This document shows positions 1-5,324 of a DNA stretch of 5,684 nucleotides, one piece after another; position 1 is the stretch's first letter; every line of letters begins with the position of its first letter. The translations under genes and the position numbers were made by a program. This stretch comes from UMGS1696 sp964558485. GTDB lineage: Bacteria > Bacillota > Clostridia > Oscillospirales > CAG-272. The stretch lies in NCBI GenBank assembly GCA_964558485.1, contig CAZLED010000130.1:1-5684 (forward strand). Reading direction: 5' to 3'. The notes below the pieces were generated by a model that searched no databases, was not told the origin of the DNA, and was given only the letters and a program-made list of their open reading frames with translations.

Positions 1-222
1 GATGATCGCAGCGACATCGTCCTTGACCATGATGTCTACAACACCTTCAGCGGCGATACGGCCAGCCTTCTTGTCGGCCTTGCCCAGACCCTTTTCTCTC
101 AGGATCTTGATGGCTTCGTCAAAGTTACCATCGGTCTCTACCAGAGCCTTCTTGCAGTCCATCATACCAACGCCGGTCTTGGCTCTCAGGTCATTTACCA
201 TTTTTGCAGTAATAGCTGCCAT
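1..222 (-). CDS. tsf: Elongation factor Ts, N-terminal part (runs off the left edge)
   Basis: EF-Ts is the cytoplasmic nucleotide exchange factor that releases GDP from EF-Tu so that EF-Tu can be recharged with GTP during translation. Only the first 74 codons are present; the frame is open to base 1. The visible residues carry the family's N-terminal UBA-like domain, with the hallmark TGVGMMDCKKAL at about residues 16-27 (the EF-Tu contact region), followed by KAGRIAAEG at about residues 53-61, which leads into the core. The ATG at 222-220 is preceded by a clear GGAGG at 235-231, eight bases upstream, which fixes the start. It lies 46 bases downstream of rpsB with no terminator between, the usual rpsB-tsf operon order, so it is presumably expressed from the rpsB promoter. 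Nothing in the visible part looks broken. Identification is firm. Confidence 0.97.
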   Translation of the reverse strand, partial: MAAITAKMVNDLRAKTGVGMMDCKKALVETDGNFDEAIKILREKGLGKADKKAGRIAAEGVVDIMVKDDVAAII

Positions 223-268
223 TGTTATATCCTCCGTTACTCGATTTTTATATCCGTATTTTTTCTGA

Positions 269-1024
269 TTAGAACTTTGCGGGTTCAGCGTCTTCTTCGG
301 CTTCAGCAGCGGTGATCTCTGCTTCGGCGTCGTTCAGCTGTTCGCCCTGCTTGCCTTCCAGAACAGCATCAGCGATCACGGAAGAGATCAGACGGATGGC
401 ACGGATGGCGTCGTCGTTACCAGGGATGATATAGTCAGCATCGTCCGGGTCGCAGTTGGTGTCCACGATAGCCACTACCGGGATACCCAGCTTCTTGGCT
501 TCCAGAACAGCGTTGTGTTCCTTGCGAGGGTCAACGATGAACACAGCAGCCGGCAGACCGTTCATGTTCTTGATACCACCCAGGTTCTTTTCCAGGTTGA
601 ACATTTCCTTCTGCAGAGCAGCAACTTCCTTCTTGGGCAGCATATCGAAGGTGCCGTCTTCCTGCATCTTTTCCAGGGAGCGCAGTCTTTCGATAGACAT
701 CTTGATGGTCTTGTAGTTGGTCAGCATACCACCCAGCCAACGTACGTTTACGAAGTACATACCGCAACGTTCAGCTTCTTCACGGATGGCATCAGCAGCC
801 TGCTTCTTGGTGCCTACGAACAGGATGGAACCGCCTTCCTGTGCGGTGTCACGAACGAACATATAGGCTTCTTCAAACTTCTTGATGGTCTTCTGCAGGT
901 CGATGATGTAGATGCCGTTTCTTTCGGTGAAGATGTATTCGGCCATCTTGGGGTTCCAACGTCTGGTGTGGTGACCAAAATGTACACCAGCTTCCAGGAG
1001 CTGCTTAATAGAAACAATAGACAT
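269..1024 (-). CDS. rpsB: 30S ribosomal protein S2
   Basis: S2 is an essential small-subunit protein that binds late in 30S assembly and lies near S1 and the Shine-Dalgarno helix. The 251-residue product has the normal length. It shows the N-terminal LLEAGVHFGHHTRRWNPKM block (about residues 9-27), GTKKQA at 71-76, VRWLGGMLTN at 94-103, a charged helical-hairpin stretch at about 105-150, and the second family signature LPAAVFIVDPRKEHNAVLEA at 157-176. The C-terminus is a variable acidic tail ending EPAKF. The start at 1024 is chosen because GGAGG at 1037-1033 sits eight bases upstream and the product then begins MSIVSIKQLLEAG as in relatives. The frame stays open 17 codons further upstream to 1075, but those residues match nothing in S2 and overlap the structured leader. 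rpsB is first in an operon with tsf and has its own promoter. Confidence 0.98.
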   Translation of the reverse strand: MSIVSIKQLLEAGVHFGHHTRRWNPKMAEYIFTERNGIYIIDLQKTIKKFEEAYMFVRDTAQEGGSILFVGTKKQAADAIREEAERCGMYFVNVRWLGGMLTNYKTIKMSIERLRSLEKMQEDGTFDMLPKKEVAALQKEMFNLEKNLGGIKNMNGLPAAVFIVDPRKEHNAVLEAKKLGIPVVAIVDTNCDPDDADYIIPGNDDAIRAIRLISSVIADAVLEGKQGEQLNDAEAEITAAEAEEDAEPAKF

Positions 1025-1178
1025 TGTAATGTCCTCCTTCGGTTTTTCCACCATCCGACATATTCTGCACCCCACCTCTATAGAAGCAGGGACCGACAGA
1101 ACCTCAGTCCGATGTGTGTAATGATAGATATGTTACGCGGCATCCACAGACACACAAAAAAGCGTCCGGCTCACGTAC
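1025..1178 (-). promoter_or_regulatory. Structured 5' leader of the rpsB-tsf mRNA, possible autoregulatory element
   Basis: From the predicted start point near 1178 to the rpsB ATG there are about 154 untranslated bases. Read as RNA (minus strand), this holds a 7-bp hairpin GGACUGA (1110-1104) / UCGGUCC (1096-1090) with a 7-base loop. Directly after it comes a second hairpin, CUGCUUC (1089-1083) / GAGGUGG (1078-1072), with a UAUA loop and several G-U pairs. A possible 7-bp closing helix pairs UGUGUGU (1156-1150) with ACACACA (1119-1113). A purine-rich segment then leads into the GGAGG site at 1037-1033. Known: S2 represses its own mRNA through a leader structure in E. coli. Inferred: this leader does a similar job here. 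I cannot match it to a named RNA family by eye. Confidence 0.45.
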
Positions 1179-1184
1179 CTTGAT

Positions 1185-1213
1185 ATTATAGCACAGTTTT
1201 TACTAAAAGGCAA
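1185..1213 (-). promoter_or_regulatory. Promoter of the rpsB-tsf operon
   Basis: Minus-strand -35 TTGCCT (1213-1208), a spacer of exactly 17 bases, and -10 TATAAT (1190-1185) preceded by TGC, which makes it an extended -10. Predicted start is near 1178. The promoter lies after the terminator of the upstream lipoprotein gene, so rpsB begins a new transcription unit. It fits a strong housekeeping-sigma promoter. Confidence 0.75.
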
Positions 1214-1255
1214 TAGGGTATGCAGAATTTACATTTTGTTCATATATCGCCGCAA

Positions 1256-1284
1256 CAGAAAAAGGGGAGCTTTCCCCTTCTCTG
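1256..1284 (-). terminator. Intrinsic terminator of the 1295-2752 lipoprotein gene
   Basis: Starting about 10 bases after the TAA at 1297-1295, the minus-strand RNA folds as GGGGA / UCCCC with an AAGC loop. A-U pairs and a single bulged U then extend it to an outer CAGA/UCUG helix. A run of five U follows the G/C core. It separates this gene from the rpsB promoter 43 bases further on. Confidence 0.8.
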
Positions 1285-1294
1285 TCCTATGGAT

Positions 1295-2752
1295 TTATTC
1301 GGCGTCGCCCAGCAGCTTTTTCAGATTCTTGATCTCGTTGTCCACGGGGTTTTGCAGCTTGGTCAGTGTGGAGACCACGTTGTTGTTGCCGGCCATGTAG
1401 ATCTGGTCGATGATGGGGCCGCCTACGACCTGCTGCCATGCGTTGATCCCGAAGTCGAAGCAGATGGTGTCGATGATGATGTCCACGGATACGGCGGATT
1501 CTTCGTCACGGGAATACTTGGTCTTCAGCAGCACTTCCTTATATTCGGGGATCAGATACTTATTGGTATCGAATGCCATCGCTTCCAGCAGCATACCTAC
1601 GTTTTCCTTGCGGTCATCCGGCAGGGTCTTCAGCAGGATGGAGATCTCGGCGCCAAAGGAAGGAGAGTAGTAGCTGCTCTGCTCTTCGTCATACTTGGGA
1701 CACGGCAGGATACCGATCTCCATATCGTAGTCACGCATACTTTCCAAGCTATAGAACGGGGTCACGTCGAACAGCAGCTTGCCGTTTTTGAAGGTCGCTT
1801 CACCGGTGCTGGCGTTATCCTTATTGGTGTTCTGCATATTGAAATACAGCTTGTTGTTGCCGAACAGGTCGAAAATATGCATCATTTTGTTGACAGCATT
1901 TTCGTTCTGCACCAGATCGAACACCGGATAGCCGTCTTCGCCTGTGCTGACCATTTTGATACCGGAGCCTTCGATGAACCGCCAGAAGGTCTCCTTCCAC
2001 GAACCGCCTACACCAAACTGGTCTTTGTCGTCCAGCGTGCCGTCGCCGTTCAGGTCCCTGGTCGCCATTTCACAGAGGGTGTGCATTTTGTCCAGGGTCC
2101 AGGTGCCTTCTTCCACCGAACCATACAGGTCGATGTCGCTGCCCAGGTTGGTGTACATATCTTTATTGAAGACAAATCCGGAAGCACGGGACAGGACAGA
2201 CAGGCTATAGTTCCCGGCGGCGGCGTAGGTCTTACCACCCACGTTGAACACGCTTGTTGCCATGGGGTTCCACCATTCGGCATCCAGCTTGATGTAGGGC
2301 ATATTCTCCCAGGACAGGAGACAATCGCCGCTGTAGAATACCCACAGGTCGTAGCAGAACCACACGTCATAGGTGGTGTCGCCTGCCATGGCAGCACTTT
2401 TGATATTGTCGTTGGAGACCATATTCTGTGCTTGGATGTCCAGCTTGGCGTTGAATCGGTCTTCGATCCGCATATTTCTCTGGTAGATGGCATCGTTGAG
2501 ACGGTCACCGGTCTCTTCTTCGGCATCCATCTGGGTCTCGGCCCAGGACAGCCAGCTTTCATCGAAATGGAGCATGGACATGGTGAAGCCTGCCATATCG
2601 GTGTCCGGCAAGCCATCGGTCAGCTCGGTCTCCGTTTCGGTTACAGTAGCCGTGATATCCGAGGTGGATGTGGATTCGGTTTCCACCTCTGCACTGCCAC
2701 AAGCACTGAGCAGCAAGCTGGCAAGGAGCAAAATGGTGATCGTTCTTTTCAT
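1295..2752 (-). CDS. Lipoprotein extracellular solute-binding protein (ABC-type, family 1-like)
   Basis: This 485-residue protein looks like the cell-surface substrate receptor of an ABC importer, most often sugars or oligosaccharides in this family; its ligand cannot be read from the sequence. It begins with a lipoprotein signal peptide (MKRT, hydrophobic residues 5-15) and the lipobox L-S-A-C, giving acylated Cys18, followed by a Ser/Thr/Glu-rich linker to about residue 50. The folded part shows family-typical blocks: LNDAIYQRN at 85-93, AGDTTYDVWF at 123-132, GTWTLDKM at 216-223, an EF-hand-like loop DLNGDGTLDDKD at 233-244, and GILPCPKYDEEQ with YYSP at 347-363. The ATG at 2752 follows a modest GAGG-type site at about 2765-2760. 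It has its own promoter and terminator, and no permease or ATPase gene is adjacent. Family assignment is confident; substrate is unknown. Confidence 0.85.
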   Translation of the reverse strand: MKRTITILLLASLLLSACGSAEVETESTSTSDITATVTETETELTDGLPDTDMAGFTMSMLHFDESWLSWAETQMDAEEETGDRLNDAIYQRNMRIEDRFNAKLDIQAQNMVSNDNIKSAAMAGDTTYDVWFCYDLWVFYSGDCLLSWENMPYIKLDAEWWNPMATSVFNVGGKTYAAAGNYSLSVLSRASGFVFNKDMYTNLGSDIDLYGSVEEGTWTLDKMHTLCEMATRDLNGDGTLDDKDQFGVGGSWKETFWRFIEGSGIKMVSTGEDGYPVFDLVQNENAVNKMMHIFDLFGNNKLYFNMQNTNKDNASTGEATFKNGKLLFDVTPFYSLESMRDYDMEIGILPCPKYDEEQSSYYSPSFGAEISILLKTLPDDRKENVGMLLEAMAFDTNKYLIPEYKEVLLKTKYSRDEESAVSVDIIIDTICFDFGINAWQQVVGGPIIDQIYMAGNNNVVSTLTKLQNPVDNEIKNLKKLLGDAE

Positions 2753-2788
2753 GGTAGATCCCTCTCTTTTGTTTTATATATCACCGAT

Positions 2789-2802
2789 ATTATACCACAG
2801 TT
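2789..2802 (-). promoter_or_regulatory. Extended -10 promoter of the 1295-2752 lipoprotein gene
   Basis: Minus-strand TATAAT (2794-2789) is preceded by TGTGG, so it carries the TGn extension. No good -35 lies 16-18 bases upstream (the 17-base position reads AATCAA). Predicted start is near 2782, giving a leader of about 30 bases. I see no intrinsic terminator between this promoter and the ylmC-like gene upstream, so read-through from that gene is also possible. Confidence 0.6.
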
Positions 2803-2846
2803 CATATTTGTTTGATTTGAAGTTTCTGTTAATTTATTGTGAATTC

Positions 2847-3128
2847 TCACCAGCAAAACCATCCCGGTTTCCGTGGCCGCCGGCCGGTGCAGCTGCATTC
2901 TTTGCGATATTCCACCAGCACAGCGTCCTCACCGATGCAGCGGATATCTTCCCATGGTATGCGGACCTCGTCCTTTCCGGCTGACCAAAAACCACCGGGT
3001 GACAGGAACACCGCCGTTGGTTTTCCGCAGTCGGTGTCCAGCTCGATATCCGTGATGTGACCCAAGAAGCGACCGTCACACAAGCTCACCACATCCTTGC
3101 ACTCCAGTTCTCGCAGCGTATACAGCAT
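2847..3128 (-). CDS. YlmC/YmxH family PRC-barrel protein (sporulation-associated family)
   Basis: This 93-residue protein matches the small PRC-barrel family named after Bacillus YlmC/YmxH, conserved among spore-forming Firmicutes; its biochemical role is not established. The N-terminal LRELECKDVVSLCDGRFLGH (residues 5-24) is the recognisable block, followed by ITDIELDTDCGKPTAV (25-40) and the barrel end VRIPWEDIRCIGEDAVLVE (55-73). The last 20 residues form a basic tail containing SCTG, RRPRKPGW and a terminal FCW. Seven cysteines (10, 17, 34, 64, 78, 80, 92) are many for this size. The start at 3128 is chosen because GGGAG at 3140-3136 lies seven bases upstream and a promoter sits just beyond it. 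An in-frame ATG at 3167 would fall upstream of the predicted start of transcription. The gene is alone, between two lipoprotein genes. Confidence 0.82.
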   Translation of the reverse strand: MLYTLRELECKDVVSLCDGRFLGHITDIELDTDCGKPTAVFLSPGGFWSAGKDEVRIPWEDIRCIGEDAVLVEYRKECSCTGRRPRKPGWFCW

Positions 3129-3155
3129 GGCGTATCTCCCACAAAGTTTTTTCTC

Positions 3156-3185
3156 AGTATATGCCATCCAGTCATGTAGTGTTAC
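3156..3185 (-). promoter_or_regulatory. Probable promoter of the ylmC-like gene
   Basis: Minus-strand -10 TATACT (3161-3156), 5 of 6 to consensus, with a weak -35 GTAACA (3185-3180) at an 18-base spacing. Predicted start is near 3149, leaving a leader of about 21 bases that contains only the ribosome binding site. The -35 lies inside the proximal copy of the tandem repeat at 3175-3205, which suggests that whatever binds the repeat controls this promoter. Confidence 0.5.
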
Positions 3186-3205
3186 ACATCGTGTAGTGTT
3201 ACACA
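3175..3205. repeat. Tandem 14-base operator-like repeat before the ylmC-like gene
   Basis: The plus-strand word TGTAGTGTTACACA occurs at 3175-3188 and again, identical, at 3192-3205, a period of 17 bases. Each copy contains the dyad TGTA-GTGT-TACA; in the distal copy the arms extend to GTGTA/TACAC. The copies centre at roughly -32 and -49 from the predicted ylmC start, overlapping and preceding the -35. Exact repetition plus internal symmetry next to a promoter suggests a binding site for a dimeric regulator. The regulator is unknown; some GntR-family proteins use TGTA/TACA-type operators, but that link is only a guess. Confidence 0.6.
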
Positions 3206-3208
3206 GAA

Positions 3209-3241
3209 AAAAAGCCCCGTACGTTTCATACGGAGCTTTTT
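3209..3241 (-). terminator. Strong intrinsic terminator of the 3262-4965 lipoprotein gene
   Basis: Beginning 20 bases after the TGA stop, the minus-strand RNA pairs AAAAAGCUCCGUA (3241-3229) with UACGGGGCUUUUU (3221-3209). That is 13 consecutive pairs including one G-U, around a 7-base loop, and the U run continues for two more bases. On the plus strand the same stem has a C-A mismatch, so the better terminator is the minus-strand one, matching gene direction. Confidence 0.9.
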
Positions 3242-3261
3242 GCATTTGTCTTATAGTCCGA

Positions 3262-4965
3262 TCAGCTCGGATAGTTCTCGGTGTAGTATGCGTTATACAC
3301 AGCGCAGGGACCGGTACCTTCTTCGGTAACGTTCGTAGCAGCTGCCAGAACTTCGTCCTTCTTCAGGTCCTTCTTGAACTGGTTGATAGAAGCCTTCAGC
3401 TCTTCAGCGGTCATAACGTCGATCTGATCCTTATAGGTCTTGGACAGAGCAGCCAGGTCGTCCTTCAGATCCGGGTCAGCGCCTTCCATCTCATAAATGG
3501 TGGAGAAGTCGAAGGTCAGGTAAGGAGAAACCATGGAATCCAGGTTCTGCTGCTTACCGGCATCCCAGTCGGCCAGAGTCATACCGTAATCGGGGTAGGT
3601 CATGTAGACGTTACCGGTGGAGTACAGATCCATCTGGTAGTCGTCGCTGAGCTTCACGATGGTGTCTTCGTTATCGGGGTCGATCTGCCAATGAACGCCT
3701 TCTGCACCATACTGCAGAACAGTACGCAGCTCGGTATCGGTGTTCAGGTAGGTGATGATCTCCATGGAACGAGCCAGGTTCTTAGAGTAGGTGCTGACAG
3801 CAAACATATTGCCGTAGATGTCCTCTTCGTCTGCCATGGGCTTGGAGTAGATGGAGGCGTAGTATTCGTCCTCGTACTGAGCCAGGGTATTGGCGTCGCC
3901 CTTGACGATACCAACAGCGAACTTTTCGCCTTCCTTCAGGGTACCGTCACCAACGTAACCGGCTTCCTGCAGTCTCTTCATCATCAGCAGTGTGTTCGTG
4001 TACACGGAGTTGCTGATCACGCTCTTGGGCATACATTTTACGTTGTAGTCCATGGTAGCGGTGATCTGGGAGCCCAGCAGAGACCAGGAACCGTCCTCAG
4101 ACCAGTATACCATGTTGGAAGCGTCGTAGGTATCCAGCAGCGGAACCACGCCGTCCAGGTTCTGGAAGCCGATATCGGTGATGAAGTCTTCGCACTTGAT
4201 CAGAGAGCTCAGATTATCGATATCATAGTCGTATGCATCCACCAGCTCCTTATTGATGAGCAGATATTCATACTCGCCAACGGGACGGTTGTTGGGGATC
4301 GCATAGGTACCACCCTTCTTGGCCAGGGTCAGGAAGGTGGGGTAAATGTAGGTCTTCAGGATCTTGGAGGTGCCACTCAGCTCGGAATCCAGCTGCTGGA
4401 TGGCTTCCTCTTCGATGTACCGTTCGTAGTTGTCATAGCCGCGAACCAGGAAGATATCCATCTGGGTCTCTTCCACTTCGGGATACTTCACAACGGTGAT
4501 ACCCAGGTCATTGACGTAGGTCTCTTCGTCGAGTTCGGTCTCGGATTCGCTTTCTGCTTCGGTTTCCTCGGCAGCTTCACCACCCTGTTCCTTCAGCGCC
4601 TTAGCAGCTTCACGGGCAGCTTCTTCAGCCAGAGCTTCCTCTTCTTTCTTGGCAGCGATCTCTTCCATACGAGCGTCGATGGCATCCTGGTATTCATCCT
4701 CCGGGATAGCGTGGAGCTCGATGGCGGTATCGTACTTGGACTGGGTCAGGGAGTTGATGGCATCCTGGGTAGCCAGAATGGCTTCTTCTGTGGTATTCTT
4801 GGATGTCGGGATCCACAGGGTCAGGGTCATAGAGATACGGGATGCTTCTTCTGTGTCGGCACTGGCTTCCACGGTCTCATCCTCACCGGAGCTGGAAGAG
4901 CATCCGGCCATCATGGAAAGCACCATCATCATGGCCAGAAAAAGGCTGGTTAACTTCTTGTTCAT
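3262..4965 (-). CDS. Lipoprotein extracellular solute-binding protein with a charged coiled-coil-like insert
   Basis: This 567-residue protein resembles ABC-importer substrate-binding lipoproteins of gut Clostridia. Its signal peptide (MNKK, hydrophobic 8-20) ends in lipobox M-A-G-C, giving lipidated Cys22, then a Ser/Glu-rich linker. SMTLTLWIPTSK (45-56) is the first strand of a binding domain. The segment LATQDAINSLTQSKYDTAIEL (64-84) followed by IPEDEY (87-92) is typical of the group. Residues about 98-149 are almost all Glu, Ala, Lys, Arg and Ser and interrupt the fold. The fold resumes with DLGITVVKYPEVEETQMDIF (153-172) and GGTYAIPNNRPVGEYEYLLI (218-237); a WQID and YPDYGMTLADW region lies further on. 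The ATG at 4965 has GGAGG at 4978-4974, eight bases away. It has its own strong promoter and terminator and no adjacent transport genes. Substrate is unknown; a peptide or sugar role is possible. Confidence 0.82.
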   Translation of the reverse strand: MNKKLTSLFLAMMMVLSMMAGCSSSSGEDETVEASADTEEASRISMTLTLWIPTSKNTTEEAILATQDAINSLTQSKYDTAIELHAIPEDEYQDAIDARMEEIAAKKEEEALAEEAAREAAKALKEQGGEAAEETEAESESETELDEETYVNDLGITVVKYPEVEETQMDIFLVRGYDNYERYIEEEAIQQLDSELSGTSKILKTYIYPTFLTLAKKGGTYAIPNNRPVGEYEYLLINKELVDAYDYDIDNLSSLIKCEDFITDIGFQNLDGVVPLLDTYDASNMVYWSEDGSWSLLGSQITATMDYNVKCMPKSVISNSVYTNTLLMMKRLQEAGYVGDGTLKEGEKFAVGIVKGDANTLAQYEDEYYASIYSKPMADEEDIYGNMFAVSTYSKNLARSMEIITYLNTDTELRTVLQYGAEGVHWQIDPDNEDTIVKLSDDYQMDLYSTGNVYMTYPDYGMTLADWDAGKQQNLDSMVSPYLTFDFSTIYEMEGADPDLKDDLAALSKTYKDQIDVMTAEELKASINQFKKDLKKDEVLAAATNVTEEGTGPCAVYNAYYTENYPS

Positions 4966-5324
4966 TTAGGAATCCTCCTCATAGAATGTGGGTCGTTCGC
5001 GCTTTGCATACTACAAACTCACCTGTGGCAAACCTGCAGGCTGCAATATAATTCTTACAGTATTGTACACGAAAACCGCCAATATGTCAAGCTGTTTTTT
5101 GGGTAAAGACGCATTTTTTTCTTTATTCACCTGGAATACTTTGAATGGACAACGGATTTTTTTACAGCACTTTCGCCAAATTCTGCGTATGGCATTTGGT
5201 GGAATCCACGAATCTGTTGGGGAATAGCAACAAAATTCATGGGCTCTTCCTATGCAATACAGCCAATTTTTGCGATTTGTCGGATTTTTGGTATTTCTCC
5301 GCCGTCCTTGTGGTCTTTGTGCTT
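4966..5324. other. Gene-free region between the sigma factor gene and the lipoprotein gene
   Basis: This 359-base stretch holds the promoter at 5062-5090 and a leader of about 90 bases down to 4966, which includes the restriction-like palindrome CCTGCAGG at 5033-5040 and the ribosome binding site. Beyond the promoter it is rich in T-tracts on the plus strand: 5095-5100, 5114-5120, 5157-5163, 5267-5271 and 5285-5289. A short odd-centred palindrome GTGGAATCCAC lies at 5199-5209. I see no convincing intrinsic terminator after the sigma factor stop codon, no tRNA, and no credible gene on either strand. Confidence 0.6.
5062..5090 (-). promoter_or_regulatory. Near-consensus housekeeping promoter of the 3262-4965 lipoprotein gene
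   Basis: Minus-strand -35 TTGACA (5090-5085, perfect), a 17-base spacer, and -10 TACAAT (5067-5062, 5 of 6). Predicted start is near 5055. A run of six A (5100-5095) lies 4 bases upstream of the -35 and a run of seven A (5120-5114) about two helix turns further, in the position of an UP element. A loose 20-base dyad, CTG...CAG at 5041-5060, covers the predicted start and could be an operator, but its symmetry is imperfect. Confidence 0.85.

Noticed and set aside
1025..1075. Upstream in-frame start for rpsB adding 17 residues
   Set aside because: The extra residues match no S2 protein, the internal ATG has an ideal GGAGG site, and the segment forms part of the structured leader.
1220..2815. 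A 531-codon open frame on the plus strand opposite the smaller lipoprotein gene
   Set aside because: It is antisense to a well-supported gene, starts inside the rpsB promoter region and ends past the lipoprotein promoter. Its product is a Val/Gly/His/Gln-rich string without recognisable motifs, typical of the mirror frame of a gene using few TTA, CTA and TCA codons.
3175..3205. Tandem repeat as a minimal CRISPR array
   Set aside because: Only two 14-base copies separated by 3 bases, with no spacer-sized gaps and no cas genes.
3129..3245. Upstream starts (3167 or 3245) for the ylmC-like gene
   Set aside because: They would translate through the promoter, the tandem repeat and the preceding terminator; the start at 3128 has a good ribosome binding site and gives the family's N-terminus.
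3097..4953. A 618-codon open frame on the plus strand opposite the larger lipoprotein gene
   Set aside because: Same reasoning: antisense, runs through the minus-strand terminator and into the ylmC-like gene, and has no ribosome binding site or domain pattern that I recognise.
4966..5055. Riboswitch in the leader of the larger lipoprotein gene
   Set aside because: The leader is about 90 bases with only short possible helices (for example UUUGC with GCAAA) and no conserved aptamer core or terminator/anti-terminator pair that I can recognise.
4988..5227. A 79-codon plus-strand open frame across the lipoprotein promoter
   Set aside because: No convincing ribosome binding site, no recognisable family, and it overlaps a near-consensus minus-strand promoter.
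5275..5286. Spo0A-box-like TTTGTCGGA
   Set aside because: One mismatch from the TGTCGAA core in a short motif is expected by chance, and it is far from any promoter start in the relevant orientation.
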